Source of the DNA: Phytophthora quininea | Taxonomy: Eukaryota > Oomycota > Peronosporomycetes > Peronosporales > Peronosporaceae | Length of the DNA: 64,000 nucleotides | Assembly (NCBI GenBank): GCA_011947345.1 | Contig: JAAVTG010000428.1 | Coordinates: 1-64,000, forward strand | Reading direction: 5' to 3' | Part shown: in pieces, positions 1-11,070 of the stretch | How positions within the stretch are numbered: position 1 is the first letter of the stretch | How the letters are laid out: each line of letters starts with the position of its first letter | Translations under genes and position numbers: made by a program | Notes under the pieces: generated by a model | Seen by the model: the letters and a program-made list of their open reading frames with translations, nothing else | The model's database searches: none | Told to the model about the DNA's origin: nothing

Positions 1-221
1 GTTTCATGCCTAATGGTGCACGCATTCAGCTGCGTGCACGCATTCAACGCATACAAACGGCAAGATCAAATCGGCGGGAGCGGACAAGAACGCGCCTTAC
101 AATCGAAGGAAATGACACACTCGGAGAATCGTTCACTTCAGAACTTCCCAATCAGCAGCACACGTGTACGTAAAGCAAGGCAAACCGACACGTTCAACGC
201 GCTCTTCTCACCTCGTGTATC

Positions 222-245
222 GCTCTCTCTCTCTCTCTCTTGCAG
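222..245 (+). repeat. (CT)n tract ending in TGCAG
   Basis: An uninterrupted run of CT dinucleotides is followed directly by TTGCAG. On the plus strand this has the form of a polypyrimidine tract and 3' splice site. It could close an intron in the 5' region of the kinase gene downstream, or be only a microsatellite. No matching donor was fixed. Bases 1-220 hold nothing else that I recognise. Confidence 0.5.
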
Positions 246-472
246 TCAATCCCATCGCGGCACCACCAAAATTGTCCGCCCACCTATTTGCAACCGATGA
301 GCACTCAGGTTGACCCGTCACTCGAGTTCCCTGCAGTTGGCGACAAACTGTACCAGGGGCTGGGCTCCCCACCGATTCAACATCTTGCTTCGACTGCATC
401 GAAATTAAAGGAGAGGGAGATCGCAGCAGCTCCGCTGGGTCTTCGGACCTGGACGACGCACAGGTTCGGCAA

Positions 473-2370
473 ATGCCAGCGGAGCACAATCTGTCAGAGA
501 TGGCGCCTGTTGGACAGCGACTGCTGTCGTATAACGAGTGTTTGAGTCCGCGACAACAGAAAGGAAAGAGGTACTTTGGAGGATATTTACTGCATCGGAG
601 AGTCATGGCTGGAGGGCTGCTCAAGAGTTGGAAACGAAAGTATTTCCGACTTCGAGGTCACGGATTGGTGTGCTACAGGTCGCAGGATGCAACAGAACCC
701 TTGTTTGAAGTGAACTTCACGGCGAACTCGAGGCTCGGACATGATAAAGTAAGTGGAGACCTTGGCTGCAGTACTGGACAGGAGGGCGATTCCAGCAGGG
801 GCTCATCTGAAAAACAAACAGGGACGTCGCGAACGGCATCTAGCTTGGGAGCATTAGGTTTGGTGATCGAGAATGTCGAAGTCGTAGGGCGTCAGACACC
901 AGCGAAGACTGTAGAGGTTCCGGTATTGCTGAAGGCGGAGAGCGAAGCTGAACTGACACCTTGGACGGAGTGTCTTGGCTTCGCCATTGAAAAAGTCAAG
1001 CGTACGCTGGTGGAAGAACGCCAAAATGATGACAGCGACATCGACATGGTTTCTCCAACCTTAAAACTTCCGGATAGTGATGATATGAACACCACTAAGA
1101 GTTCGCGTAATTGCGGAGATCAGGTGCAAGTCGAAGATTTCGATGCCTTTCGTGCCAAGTATTTGCTCATGAAAGAGATCGGGGAAGGCTCCTTCTCGAT
1201 CGTTCATCGTGCTGTGAATTGCATGACGGGGCAGCTTTGTGCGGTTAAATGCTGCAAAATCTCGTCAGCTCTGGAAGAAGAGGAACGCCTTCTGCATACA
1301 GTGTCGCATCCGAACGTGGTGAGCTTGGAAGGCGTCTACGCCCGTGATAAGAATCTACACTACGTGGTCATGGATTACTTAAAGAATGGAGACTTGTGCG
1401 ATCTGCTCATCGAACGGCAGCGGCTTTCTGAGACTGAGGCGCGAAGAATTATCCGCCAAGCGGCAGAAGGACTTGCGTATCTCCATCGCCACTGTGTAGT
1501 GCACCGCGACATCAAGCCGGAAAACATCCTTATCCATGGCAACCTAGTCAAGATTGCAGATTTCGGTCTGGCGAAACAACTTGATCACCCGTTAGCCATG
1601 CTCAACCGCAGTTGTGGCACTCTGGAATACGCGGCACCCGAGTTGCTCTGTGGTCGCCCGTATAGTCTCAAGTCGGACATTTTCAGCTTGGGCGTCGTGT
1701 TGTACGTGCTGCTTTTCGGTTCATTTCCGTTTAGTGTGGAATCAGCAGCGGCGTTGCAGTCTATGAATCACTTGTCAGCTGGTGTCGACGTACGTGATAT
1801 GAGCTGCTTGAGCCCTGCGAATGTGCAATGGCGCATGGTATCTCCTCTGGCACAAGATGTGCTGCTGAAAATGCTACACCCGAATGACAGTGAGCGTATT
1901 TCAGCTGACGACTTGCTAAAGCACTCTTGGTTCGAGGACACTGACGTTTCGGACGCAGAGAACGGTAGCCCTGAAGACTTTGAGCTCGCTCGCATCGAAG
2001 ACTGCGAAGCTCTGGGTTTTGCCGAACTACTTTCTCAAGGCTTCCAAGTTGTTAAATACGGCTACAAGGAGTCTACAGCGCCTCACTCTACGACCTTGAC
2101 ACTCGATTTTATGGAGGAATGCATTACCTGGACCGGGAGACATGGCGGTGCCCAAGGTCAATCAAACTGCGTGAGATCCAGGGAATCCGTGAGGGTCGCT
2201 CAACGAATGCATTCCTCTCATCACGCGCAAAACGGCCGCCGCCATCCGAGCTGTGTTTGTCCATCATTTGTTCGTGGCGAACACTTGACATAGTGGTGGA
2301 CGTTCCAACTCAACGCGAATTCATGGTTCGCGGACTTCGACGTCTGCTGCCTCCGTCCCTTTCAAACTAG
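473..2370 (+). CDS. PH domain / CAMK-like Ser-Thr protein kinase, 3' end in another frame
   Basis: Putative phospholipid-responsive protein kinase. Residues about 30-175 form an N-terminal PH domain (GYLLHRR, WKRKYFRLRG, and a closing helix TPWTECLGFAIEKV) with a Ser-rich insert. Residues about 225-490 are a complete kinase domain: glycine loop GEGSFSIV, ATP lysine in CAVKCCK, HRDIKPEN catalytic loop, DFG, and APE in YAAPELL. All catalytic residues are present, so it should be active. After the kinase the frame that starts at 473 becomes meaningless near 2120. From about 2150 to 2370 the next frame encodes a PH-like end (IKLREIQGIREG, then RTLDIVV and GLRRLL), so the likely protein is PH-kinase-PH with a one-base break around 2120-2165. 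The ATG at 473 is used because it is the first in frame; an upstream exon ending at the CT tract is possible. It converges with the SUMO protease gene, about 85 bp apart. The kinase call is sure; the second PH domain is likely. Confidence 0.85.
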
Positions 2371-2455
2371 TATTTGCAAATAATTTACTGTAGTTAAGAT
2401 CAGACGCAGCACACGCGGTAATATTATAAGCGCGCTTTCAACCGAAATCATTCCG

Positions 2456-5430
2456 CTAGTCGATAGTGAAGAGGTCAAGACCCTCATCACGCACATGGGC
2501 CTCCTCCAGCCCATGCTTCTGTAAGAACTGCAGGCAAAAAATGAGCTGCTGGAGGTATTCTCGAAACTCCAGTACATGCTCATCGCCAAACATATTGGGC
2601 GTCAACGTCGACGTCAAATGAGACTCCAAGTCCTCACGGTTCACACCCATAGGAAAACGACTCACAATTGAAGCCGCGTACATCAGCAGAAACACACCAC
2701 AATCGGAACTGTTGCTCTGCAACGGAATCTACACACAGAAGCACAAAGGTTAAATGCAATTGAACCAACCAGACAACCAATATGAACAATACTTACGTTG
2801 GGCTCGAGAAGACCAATACTGTCCGCGTCGAAAGACGTCACGATGTCTTCCGTTTTACCCTCCGGATCCTCCTTCACCTTGGCAGCACCAGAATAGCGAG
2901 CCTTCCATTCACATTCCAGGTAGTTGCGTAACATCTTTGTAAACTTTTTCTTTCGGTGACACCGAAGTGAGTCCAGGAACAACAGACAAGGAGGATTTGC
3001 TAGTCGTTCCTTTTGGCAGTCAGCCAATTCTTCCTCTTCCACCTTCCCATCTTCGATAATACCATCATCGCTAGTAGTGTCGCTCGACTCTTGCTTCGCC
3101 GTGCCATCACTGTCAACTTCACGGACTAAATCCACAACGTCACCACTCTCGCTTCCCTCTTTAGCTACTTTGTAGTGGTGATAGTGATGCTTTATCGTCC
3201 TACGTTTTTAATAACTGCGGACCCTGGATTGCAAAATACTGCAATACTCAATGGAAACTACACACAAAACAACTTAGCAAATCCACATGATCTGAGCCAA
3301 AAATGGTTCCACAGTACCTGTCATTGGTGGGGATAAATAAAAGCGCTTGTTAAAGAGACCCGTTTCCTTCTGTGTCCAGCGAGCTACTCGTGCAAAGCGT
3401 TCATCCGGGTTAGCACCAGCTAATTCATGCGCGCCGTTGGTGCCGTTCAGCTGCGTGAAAAAATGCGATGTGAAGAAGTACGTTTGTTGCTGCTGCCATG
3501 ATTCCAAGTGACGCCATAAAAATCTACGATGACAACGTCAGATATCAATCCTCAACATTGAACGGCCACATTGGAGCACCAACCTGAGGTAGAAGTCGAT
3601 GATGTTGTCGTTCAAGAACTCCCCGGGAACCAAGCGATCCACATCGCCGAGTGTCACTGATATTCTCCCCGCGGTTTCAGAGTCGTCATAAGGATACGTA
3701 AGCACCACTTCATTGCGCCGACTCTCTATTCTCCTTCGCTTCACTTTTTCTTCCTCTCGTCTGTGAGCTGCGGCTCTCTTTTTCCCATTGCACTTTTCCT
3801 TTCCTCTTGCAACGAAGAGGTAGCTTCGGCACTGTCAACTTCATCTTGCTGGGTACTTGTAATCAATACTACAGTTTCGCCGTCACTTTGGGGCTTTGTA
3901 CTACCGCTCACCGACTTTTCTTCGTCAGAATGTACAGGTGTCTCGGGATTTCTTGACAACATGAGTTTCCTTCCTGCTCCATTAATGTTTGACACGACAG
4001 GAGGATTGCTCACATCCTCCAAGACAGAAGTCCGTGGGTTAAAGAAGTCCTTCACCGAAACTAGAGCATTTCTAGCCCCATTGCCCACCATAGATGCCAA
4101 GGTGCGGCCTGAGCTCGAAGATATCCTGCTCTTTGCTTCTTCTAGACGCCGCGGATGCTGATCTCGGTATTTTTGCATTGTATACCACTTCGTAAAGTCA
4201 TGCACTTCTTTATCTCTGCATGTAACAACCATTAATGAGGTTAAACAGTACAAACAAACACTTATAATACAAATACTACCTTAGCTGCTCCGAGAAAAGT
4301 TCGGCAAGCCCCGATTATTATCAGCCATGCTCTGACAGCGCATGTAGCTCACCTCCTCGTCGAAATACAGACGACGCCAAACACCTCTGCAAAACAAAAC
4401 AAAAACTCATCAGCATCAACCATCTCCCAATGAATCACCACACGAACGTACGTGACGCAGACCGCTCCTTGGCATTGTTCTGCTCGCACATCTTGGCAAA
4501 GATGGAGTCGTAGAACGTTGCCAGTTCACTGCGTCCTAAATCCTCATCCAGTTGCATCAGCAAAATGTACGGCGGCTTATTCACCTTGGCGAAACTAGTT
4601 CAAAAATCATCACAACTCACACTCAGCTTTGCTCCCAACTCTTCACGCCCCAATATTCACTCACCAGAAGCGACGGAGGTGCTGGAACATCACTTGTCCC
4701 CTCCAGATCCTCTTCTTCTCTTTCCAAATTGTCATCTCCACTCGGTCCTCCTCAAAGTCCAGCTCACAACGATCGAATCTCTCTCCACACACGTCCGGAC
4801 TGCTGCCACTGCCTGGTTATCTGCAGCCTGGTGGGGAGCTCTTACACTGCTGCTAGTGCTGTGTCTGCTCTCTCTCCGTCTGCGTGGAGGCGTGTTGCGT
4901 TCGGTCATATTGAAGAAGAAGTTGAGCGCTGGCTTAGCGTCTGGTCCCTGGCCGCTCTTCTTCTCCTCGCCCCGCTGCTGTCGCTGCTCTCATATGAGAC
5001 CGTTGGCTGCTGTGTCTGACGGTTAGAAGTCAGCCGAAAAGGTTGATAAATACTGGCGTCTCGGTGCGAAGCTGCAGGAGTGATGGTCATTTGGCTGTTG
5101 CTGCTGCTGTTGGGCTCCGCCTCGTCGCCCGAGTCGTCCACGGTGATGGCGAACGCTGCGGAGTCGCGTCGCGGCGAAGGAGAACTACTGGAGAGTTGTA
5201 GGACGACGTCTGAGGGGCCATGGGCGGCGAGGACGCCAGCCCGAGCCGCATCGAGGCGACGCTGCTTGCGCGCGCGGAATCGAGTCCGCGCTGGCAAAGC
5301 TCGAATTGGACCAAATAAGGTGGCGACTTGAGTGATGTATTTTGTGTACACTGATACACAAAAATGGAATGTTTCCTTTGACGGCAGCGCTGGCTTGGTG
5401 GAGAGTGTGCATGTGCAGCGCAGAAGCAAC
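2456..5430 (-). CDS. Ulp1/SENP-type SUMO protease (peptidase C48), multi-exon
   Basis: Cysteine protease that would remove SUMO from proteins or mature it. The C-terminal catalytic domain is spread over short exons with GT-AG introns: 3741-3584 (PGEFLNDNIIDFYLR), 3523-3318 (ending FIPTND), 3257-2797 (His box, then LFLDSLRCH and LRNYLECEWK) and 2728-2456 (Cys box QSNSSDCGVF, then MYAASIVSRF). Introns 3583-3524, 3317-3258 and 2796-2729 are 60-68 bp. Catalytic His and Cys boxes are both visible. Upstream exons (about 4570-4450, 4400-4350, 4229-3741) encode an N-terminal region with WRGQVMFQHLRRFW (about 4720-4680). A Ser-rich segment reaches about 5340. One-base breaks occur in the A-run at 3741-3746, near 3345, inside the His box (a G of the conserved His-Trp pair is missing at about 3250) and near 3205. 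The gene is either decayed or carries sequence errors. The 5' end is uncertain. Confidence 0.8.
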
Positions 5431-6472
5431 GTGTTGGGAGGTGTTCACTACATCACTACCTTTGATCGGTGCTTTCGTTCCAACTCAGTTTCTTCTCATC
5501 GTTTCGAGGGAACAAAAACTCAGGGGGAAAACTGCGAGTTCGTTCCTCCATCGCTTTTCTCCGTCGGGTTTGAGGCGACAGACACAGCAAGCGATCGTCA
5601 ATACAGCATTGGCCAACGAGCAAGCGCATGCATTTCTGATACTTTGTGTACAGTGTTCACACAATTTGGCACCCCTAGCGCGTGCCTGGAAGCCTGGAAA
5701 GTGATGGCGCAGATGGGAAGCAGGCTTTGTCGTCGTCGAAATGCTGTACGCAATTCCAGCAAGAGCTCTTCCAACCGCCCGGTCAGAATAAATTCAGGCG
5801 GAAAACGGCGGGGAAAACCAGCCCAGCTGGGCCTCGGCCCCGTTCAAGCCGCCGCCAGCCACGCTGCTACTACAGAGAAGGGCGAGCCGTCTTCGACGGA
5901 AGAAGCGAGCTCCCCACTCGATCGCTCGATCGCTCGACTGTTGCGCAAAGCTCGGCGAGGCCGTCGGAGAAAGGGGCCCGACGCCCTGAAAAGACGCTCT
6001 GTCGGCCCTTTTTCATGCCGAGCCGCCAGCTCTGCGAAAGAAAGCCCGTGCGCGCCCAGCTGGCGGCCTTGCTTCTTCGAGATCGACCTCCCCATACAAA
6101 CGGCAACAGCAGCGAGGATGGAGCGGGAGGGAGAACATTTGGCCCCGTTGGTGTGCAACCACACAAAAGCAGGCTAAAAACCTTGTTTGGGGGAGGGACG
6201 ACCCGCCGCGCGACCAAAGCCAGTCCCCCGTTGCTGCTCGCAGCTGGGAGCACCCACGTCTGGGCGCGGTTGGATCCCAGGGATGTCGCCCCGCCCGGCC
6301 GCTTTCCAACTAACTATCCCGTGAAACCTCCGCGGCGGCCGCGGCATACTCCAGCCCAGTCAAAACAAGCTGGCGATTGTTTGCTGGGCGTCCCCTGTCC
6401 CAGACGCTGCGGTTTTTCTTCCCCCAAAGCCGTCGCAGAAGGCGAAATTGCCCTCATTTCCGCTTTCGCTCC
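5431..6472. other. Intergenic, likely divergent promoter region
   Basis: This stretch of about 1 kb lies between the 5' ends of the SUMO protease (-) and the AN1 gene (+). It is very GC-rich from 5780 onward. Several long frames are open on both strands at once, with Arg/Pro/Ala-biased translations and no domain, as expected of GC-rich non-coding DNA. I see no gene here. Confidence 0.5.
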
Positions 6473-7103
6473 ATGGCGCGCAGCACGTCCCCAATTTTCA
6501 ACGAAGCCCCGCGCGCCGACAACAGCCCCGCCGAGATGGTGACCAAGACCTCGCCCTCGTCCTCTTCGTCCGCGGACGCCAGCGTGTCGGCGGCCTCGGC
6601 CTCCCGACCACCTCGGCGTCGTCCGCCTCGGTCGTGGCGCCCGCGCCGCCCACGCCCGCCGACTGCCTGCAGACTCCAGTGGGCTCGCCGTCCAGCGTGG
6701 CGGACGTGCCCGGCGCCTCCGACACATCAAGCAGCAGCCGTACGCGTGCGTGACGCCCGTGGTGCTGCAGACGTTCCGCAAGAGCTGTCTAAAGCGCTCC
6801 AAGTCGACGGTGCTGCCAGCGCTGGCCGCGACCACAGCCAAGAAGATGCCGCTGGTCGAGACAGAGAACGCGGTGCCCGAGACACAGAAGCGCGTCGTGC
6901 AGAAGAACCGCCGGCGCTGCTGGGAGTGCAAGGTGAAGGTGGGGCTCACGGCCGTCACGTGCCGCTGCGACTACACGTTCTGCAACAAGCACCGCTACGC
7001 CGAGGAGCACAACTGCCAGTTCAACTTTAAGACGGCCGGCAAGCGCAAGCTGGAGGCCGAGAACCCGCTCGTCGTCCCGCGGAAGGTGGCGCGGATCAAC
7101 TAG
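6473..7103 (+). CDS. AN1-type zinc finger protein (frame-disrupted N-terminal half)
   Basis: The last 117 codons (6750-7103) hold a clear AN1 finger at about residues 58-95 of that part: CWECKVKV, then TCRCDYTFCNKHRYAEEHNC, giving the CxxC...CxC....C..H.....H.C zinc pattern. It is followed by a Lys/Arg tail KRKLEAENPLVVPRKVARIN, possibly a nuclear signal. Proteins of this family bind ubiquitin or act in stress responses. The N-terminal half is Ser/Ala/Pro-rich. It opens with MARSTSPIFNEAPRADNS at 6473, switches frame near 6600 and again near 6735 (QQPYACVTPVVLQTFRKS continues in the AN1 frame). There is no A20 finger. Two single-base breaks in GC-rich runs, or one short unrecognised intron, would explain this. 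The start ATG at 6473 is chosen from the reading of the first frame. Confidence 0.75.
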
Positions 7104-7522
7104 ACGGCGAGTGAAGGCCGCTCTGGAGTGGCTGCAAATGGGGTATGTGGTACCCATTTTGCTTCCATTTTCGAGAACGTTCCCCTTTTGCTATCCTCGA
7201 GATAGACCAGTTTCCGGGATGAGGCGTCTTTGTGGGGGTGTTCTAGACTCACCTCCTACGAGCTGCCGACTGCTGCCGACATCCGTGCGCCGTCCCCTCG
7301 TAGTTTAATAGCCCCGGCGAGGTCTCTCCACTTCGCCACGCCCAACAAGCGCTCGCAGCGTAGTGCACGCTGCAGCAGCAGGTCATGATACAACACGTGG
7401 AGAATAAGTAAAGTACTATTTTTTTTTTTTCCATTTGGAAGCTTCTGGATTGTTGGGTTGTGTGGGTTTTCGGATGGGAAGCCTTCCCCATGCGGTGAGG
7501 CACGTGATGAGGCTCGAGAGCT
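7104..7522. other. Intergenic between convergent 3' ends
   Basis: About 420 bp between the AN1 gene (+) and thioesterase A (-). It contains a T-run at 7421-7430. No gene or RNA was recognised. Confidence 0.5.
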
Positions 7523-8261
7523 CTACAGCGGCAAGTTCCAAGTCTCGGAGGCCTTGCTTCTCCACGAGTCCGACGACATGACAGTCTCCTTCTCTCGACG
7601 AACAGCTTCAGCCGGCGTCTCGATGACGACGGGAGTGGCTGCATCCCATTCCATTAATTCCTTGACCATGTCGGGCATCTCGTCAGCCATCTCGATCTCC
7701 TCGCCGAACACTTCGTTCAACACTTTAGAGACTGAGGTGTTGGCGTCGTCATTTCGACGGTACGAGGCGCGACACAGTCCTTCGGCGTAGAGTTTGCGCG
7801 TCGTAGGGCACTGGAAGCGATGCAGCAAGTAAACGCCGTCGTCGTCGGCGAAGACCAGCTGCGAGCGGATCTCGTACGGCTGCAGGGGCCGGATCGGGTG
7901 TCGATAGCGCACCGCTTGCGAAGCCACCACCAGCGATCGACGGTGGCGCCACACGTTGCCCAGGATGCCCGTTACACTGCAGAGAAGCAACAACAAGCAG
8001 TTCGACTGAGTTTTGAGGAGGAACTGAAGCTAGGTGCAGATACCAGAGCGGGTGTTACGCGCAAAAGTGCCAGCGAGCGAGCTCCATGTTGGACAGGTAC
8101 GAGGCGTTGTTGAGATGCAGGTTGATGTCGCAGTCCAGGAAGCCCGGTCGCGCACGCCATATTGAAGGGTACTGCAGCCCCAGGCCAAGACGGATGCCGC
8201 TCTTGTTGACCGCTCGATGAAGCAGCCCAGCGCCAATATTCCACGCGATGCGCACCACCAT
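7523..8261 (-). CDS. THEM6-like hotdog thioesterase family protein (copy A)
   Basis: Two exons, 8261-8059 and 7976-7523, with an 82-bp GT-AG intron. Exon 1 encodes a short hydrophobic N-terminus (VVRIAWNIGAGLLHRAV) and the hotdog signature CDINLHLNNASYLSNMELARWHF, where the D-x-N-x-H-x-N-N-x-x-Y-L pattern typifies acyl-CoA thioesterase/THEM6 proteins. Exon 2 continues with the second half of the fold (RSLVVASQAVRYRHPIRPLQPYEI, then YLLHRFQ and KLYAEGLCRA). The reading is open from start to stop, about 219 residues, close to the usual THEM6 length. It lies tandem with copy B, same strand and same intron position, so the pair is a local duplication. The substrate is unknown; the family is inferred from motifs only. 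Confidence 0.72.
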
Positions 8262-8479
8262 GGCAGACGCAAGACTAGTAGTGCATGCTGGAGACGACGA
8301 AACTCGCCAGAATTCACGTCAAAAAAGAGCCGACGACCGCCAACTTGTTGAGCAGCAAGATCAGTTTACTACTACGTCCTGGTGGATGTACGAGACCTAC
8401 GGCCAGTTCATGGACTTTTGCATCTCGGCCCAAATTCGTTCCCAAAGCTTCTCGGGTTTCGGCGGTGGAGGATTGGCTT

Positions 8480-9141
8480 TCAATTCCGCGTCAGCTCGTT
8501 GTTTCGAGCGCTCCATGCTGGTCGTGCAGGCTTCGTCCCATTCCAAAAGCCCTTGATGGTGTCAGGGATCTCCTTTGGAGGCTGCGGCAATTCGCCGTGA
8601 CACACTTCCGAGAGAACGGTGTGGCCCGAGACTCGATTGCGACCCTGCATCATGGCGGCTCGCACCAGTCCCTCGGCATACTGCTTGCCAGTAACGGGGT
8701 CTTGGAACTGGTGCAACAGATAGATCCACGAGTCGTCCCAGTGCACCACCTGCGTGCGGATCTCGTACGCATGGAATGGAGGAATCGCATGGCGATAGCG
8801 AATCGCCTGCGAGGCGACGATCATCATCCGGCGGTTCTTGAGCGTCGTCCAGAGAACGCCATTAGCACTGGAAACCCACCAACATATTACGCAGTCAGTC
8901 TGAAGTTCATCTACGAGAGATAGCTATTGCACACGCACGCAGTAAAGTGCCAGCGGGCGAGTTCCATGCTGTAGAGGTACGAGGAGTTGTTGAGGTGCAG
9001 ATTCACGTCGCAGTCGAGCAGTCCCGTTCTGCCTCTCCATACGGAGGGAAGTCACCCCATTAGACCTTTGGATGCAGACGGCTTGCGGAGCAGTCGATGG
9101 ACGAAGCCAGCGCCAATGTTCCAGAACACGCGCAGCACCAT
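8480..9141 (-). pseudogene. THEM6-like thioesterase (copy B) with in-frame stop
   Basis: Paralog of copy A with the same two-exon structure: exon 1 9141-8939, a 71-bp intron, exon 2 8867-8480. Exon 1 opens MVLRVFWNIGAGFVHRLLRK and carries the same hotdog signature (CDVNLHLNNSSYLYSMELARWHF). Exon 2 gives RRMMIVASQAIRYRHAIPPF and VYLLHQF-like segments and ends about 25 residues earlier than copy A. Between the two exon-1 blocks, in the same frame and at the same distance as in copy A, there is a TGA codon (plus positions 9052-9054). Spacing is preserved, so this is a nonsense change, not an indel. It would end the protein after about 29 residues. Either it is a young pseudogene or one allele of a functional gene. 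Confidence 0.7.
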
Positions 9142-9675
9142 TGCCAAACGGAGGAGACGGCAAGTTCACAACAGAGTCAATTTACAGCCCCACACGTCGC
9201 ACCCGAATAATGGATTGCATAGTGAAGGCAAGGTAAAATGCACCGACCAATCAATAGCGAGAATGCAGTCCACTTCAACTTGCCTTTTGTTTTCCTTCCG
9301 ACCGATGCAAATTCAAATGTGTTGCCAGTAAACGACTTGAGATGCCCTGCTTTTAAGAGCCTCACTTGATTCGTGGCATACAACGTTTCTTGCTTAACGA
9401 AGCATTATCTACGTGAATAATGTCATGCAATTTTACGACGTCCGCATGAAGCGTCCATCGGCGAGTGATTTCGTTGCAACCAACGAGAGTCCGTTTACTG
9501 CCTCAGCAACGTGTCGAGCAAGATTACACTAGAGATCCTCAGCGTAAAATGTAAGCGACAATATATTTGGCAATGCAGTAAACGCATTTAAGGGTTGACC
9601 AGAACCGATCTCTAAGCTGCAATGCGCAACAAATACAGTACTTCGACGTTTTTCTCGCTTCCGCTTTTGCCGAAA
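9142..9675. other. Intergenic
   Basis: Region upstream of both thioesterase B (-) and the small plus-strand gene. No coding signal or repeat was recognised. Confidence 0.4.
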
Positions 9676-10050
9676 ATGCCGAGCAACGATCACTTCGCGA
9701 GACACGGAAGAGAGGAAGTCTCCGACTGTTTGAAACGTCTGAAGATCAATGCGGAGGGTAAATATCAAGCAACCAAGGTGAGCGCCAAAAACTTGAAGAT
9801 CAATCAGGCCAAGTTTAAAGCCGACAAGGCGGAAATGAAGGAGCTTTGGAAAGATTTCGAAATCGACAACGCCATCAAGCAGGGCGAGGACCAGGACTCG
9901 ATCCCTGCTAGAATGGGCGTCAATCCTTCCGGCGTCGGCTCGAAGGGCACTAAGTTCTACGACCCACCGTTGGTTTACTTTGTATTTACTTCGCATTTCC
10001 GCAGTTTGTCAACAAATGTACGGTTTGCCTGCGAACTCATCGCGAGATAG
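9676..10050 (+). CDS. Small hypothetical protein
   Basis: A frame opening at ATG 9676 (MPSNDHFARHGREEVSDCLKR) encodes about 125 residues rich in Lys, Asp and Glu, mostly predicted helix (NAEGKYQATKVSAKNLKINQ...). Just after KGTKFYDPP the composition changes to hydrophobic and aromatic, which suggests the exon ends near 9970 and the remaining codons are intronic or 3' sequence. I do not recognise the family. Upstream in-frame codons (9622-9675) look non-coding. The coding call rests on composition alone. Confidence 0.4.
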   Translation: MPSNDHFARHGREEVSDCLKRLKINAEGKYQATKVSAKNLKINQAKFKADKAEMKELWKDFEIDNAIKQGEDQDSIPARMGVNPSGVGSKGTKFYDPPLVYFVFTSHFRSLSTNVRFACELIAR

Positions 10051-10610
10051 CGTTTCTTCCTTTAAAGAAAGCTGCGACGCGACTGTTTGATAATTGAATG
10101 CGCTGGTTCATCCGCATGAAGTGTCTTTCATCGGCTGCTTTGTATGGCGTTTGCGCGCTAATTCAGATTGCGAAGTGAGTTGTTTAGATGTTAGTCTACC
10201 AGTACTCCCTCGGGCTAGCCCTGTGGCAGCGCCCGAGGTCTTCGCTCTGGCGGAGATTATGACGGGGCGCGATGACGCGGCGCTGATTATGTAGATCCGT
10301 GCTGACGCGGTCGTCGATGATGTAGCTGTTGCTCATGTGGTGCTGGTGGTGGTGTCGGCACAGGTATCGGGCAGGCGGCGACAGCGTTGTCGTCGTCATC
10401 GGCTTCGTCGTCTGGGATACTCCACACTTTGGCTCCAACCAACGAGAGTTCACTTTTGCCTCAGCTTCATGATGAAAACGCAACAACAGTATTGAAACGG
10501 CCAATGTTAGATTTTATACAACTTTCATGTTTAGCAGTCTCGTCAACACACTTGGAACCGATCGACAGATAAATAACTTCACCTATAGCTTCCTCGGTGG
10601 GTCGTGGCTT
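10051..10610. other. Intergenic
   Basis: About 560 bp between the small gene and the conserved upstream block of the RxLR gene. It contains GTGGTGCTGGTGGTGGTG-like short triplet repeats near 10340-10360. No gene recognised. Confidence 0.4.
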
Positions 10611-10690
10611 CCATCGAGTCGACCATTGTTCATTCGCACATCTTCCTTCGCCCACTCAAGTCTTCCACCACCAATTGATTAAGAAGAAGA
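10611..10690 (+). promoter_or_regulatory. Effector promoter block with oomycete-type initiator
   Basis: The 80 bp before the effector start are almost identical to the 80 bp before the inverted paralog (14545-14625). They include TTCATTCGCACATCTTCC, which fits the oomycete initiator pattern around CATTC-N-CA, followed by a pyrimidine-rich leader and a CAATTGATTAAGAAG stretch just before the ATG. Confidence 0.5.
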
Positions 10691-11010
10691 ATGCGTCTGC
10701 AATATCTACTGGTGGCAGTTGTTGCTCTTGCAACCTGTGGAGCCATCACGGCGGCCGAACCAAGGTCGAGCACTCGACAGTTGTGGATCAGACTCATCCC
10801 ACCAGCGAAAGCGGAGCTGAAAGAGATTCCTCCGAAGCGCCAAAACCCTCGACGGCGACGACGAAGACTTACTTGATCTGGAAGAGAGGAGGCCTCAGCA
10901 CAACCCAGGTGGAGAAAATGTTGGGGGAGATCGACCGTGGAGTGATCAAAGATAAATATTTCAAGTACTACGACAGCATCAACGCGAAACCCGACATGCT
11001 CTTCATAATG
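10611..11010 (+). repeat. Inverted repeat, left arm (effector locus)
   Basis: This segment matches 14220-14625 in reverse orientation with only scattered differences, including three one-base indels in short runs. The arms enclose about 3.2 kb of ankyrin-gene debris. Confidence 0.7.
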
Positions 11011-11070
11011 TGGGGCTTCTCGCTCAATGCACTTTGGCTTCATGTGTATACAGCCATTCCACCACGTTAG
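10691..11070 (+). pseudogene. RxLR effector paralog 1, frameshifted
   Basis: Opens with a signal peptide (MRLQYLLVAVVALATCGAIT, cleaved near AITAA). Compared with the inverted copy at 14123-14544 it has lost one base just after the signal peptide (about 10758) and one A in the run before the RxLR coding triplets (about 10819). The signal peptide, the RFLR-coding bases and the downstream helical domain (STTQVEKMLGEIDRGVIKDK) therefore lie in different frames. Family knowledge: such proteins are secreted and enter host cells to alter immunity. As it stands this copy cannot make the canonical protein. The 3' end diverges from the paralog after the KPDML segment. Confidence 0.65.

Noticed and set aside
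5332..6542. Two overlapping plus-strand frames of about 280 codons upstream of the AN1 gene
   Set aside because: GC-rich DNA with frames open on both strands, Arg/Ser/Pro-biased translation and no domain; position fits a divergent promoter.
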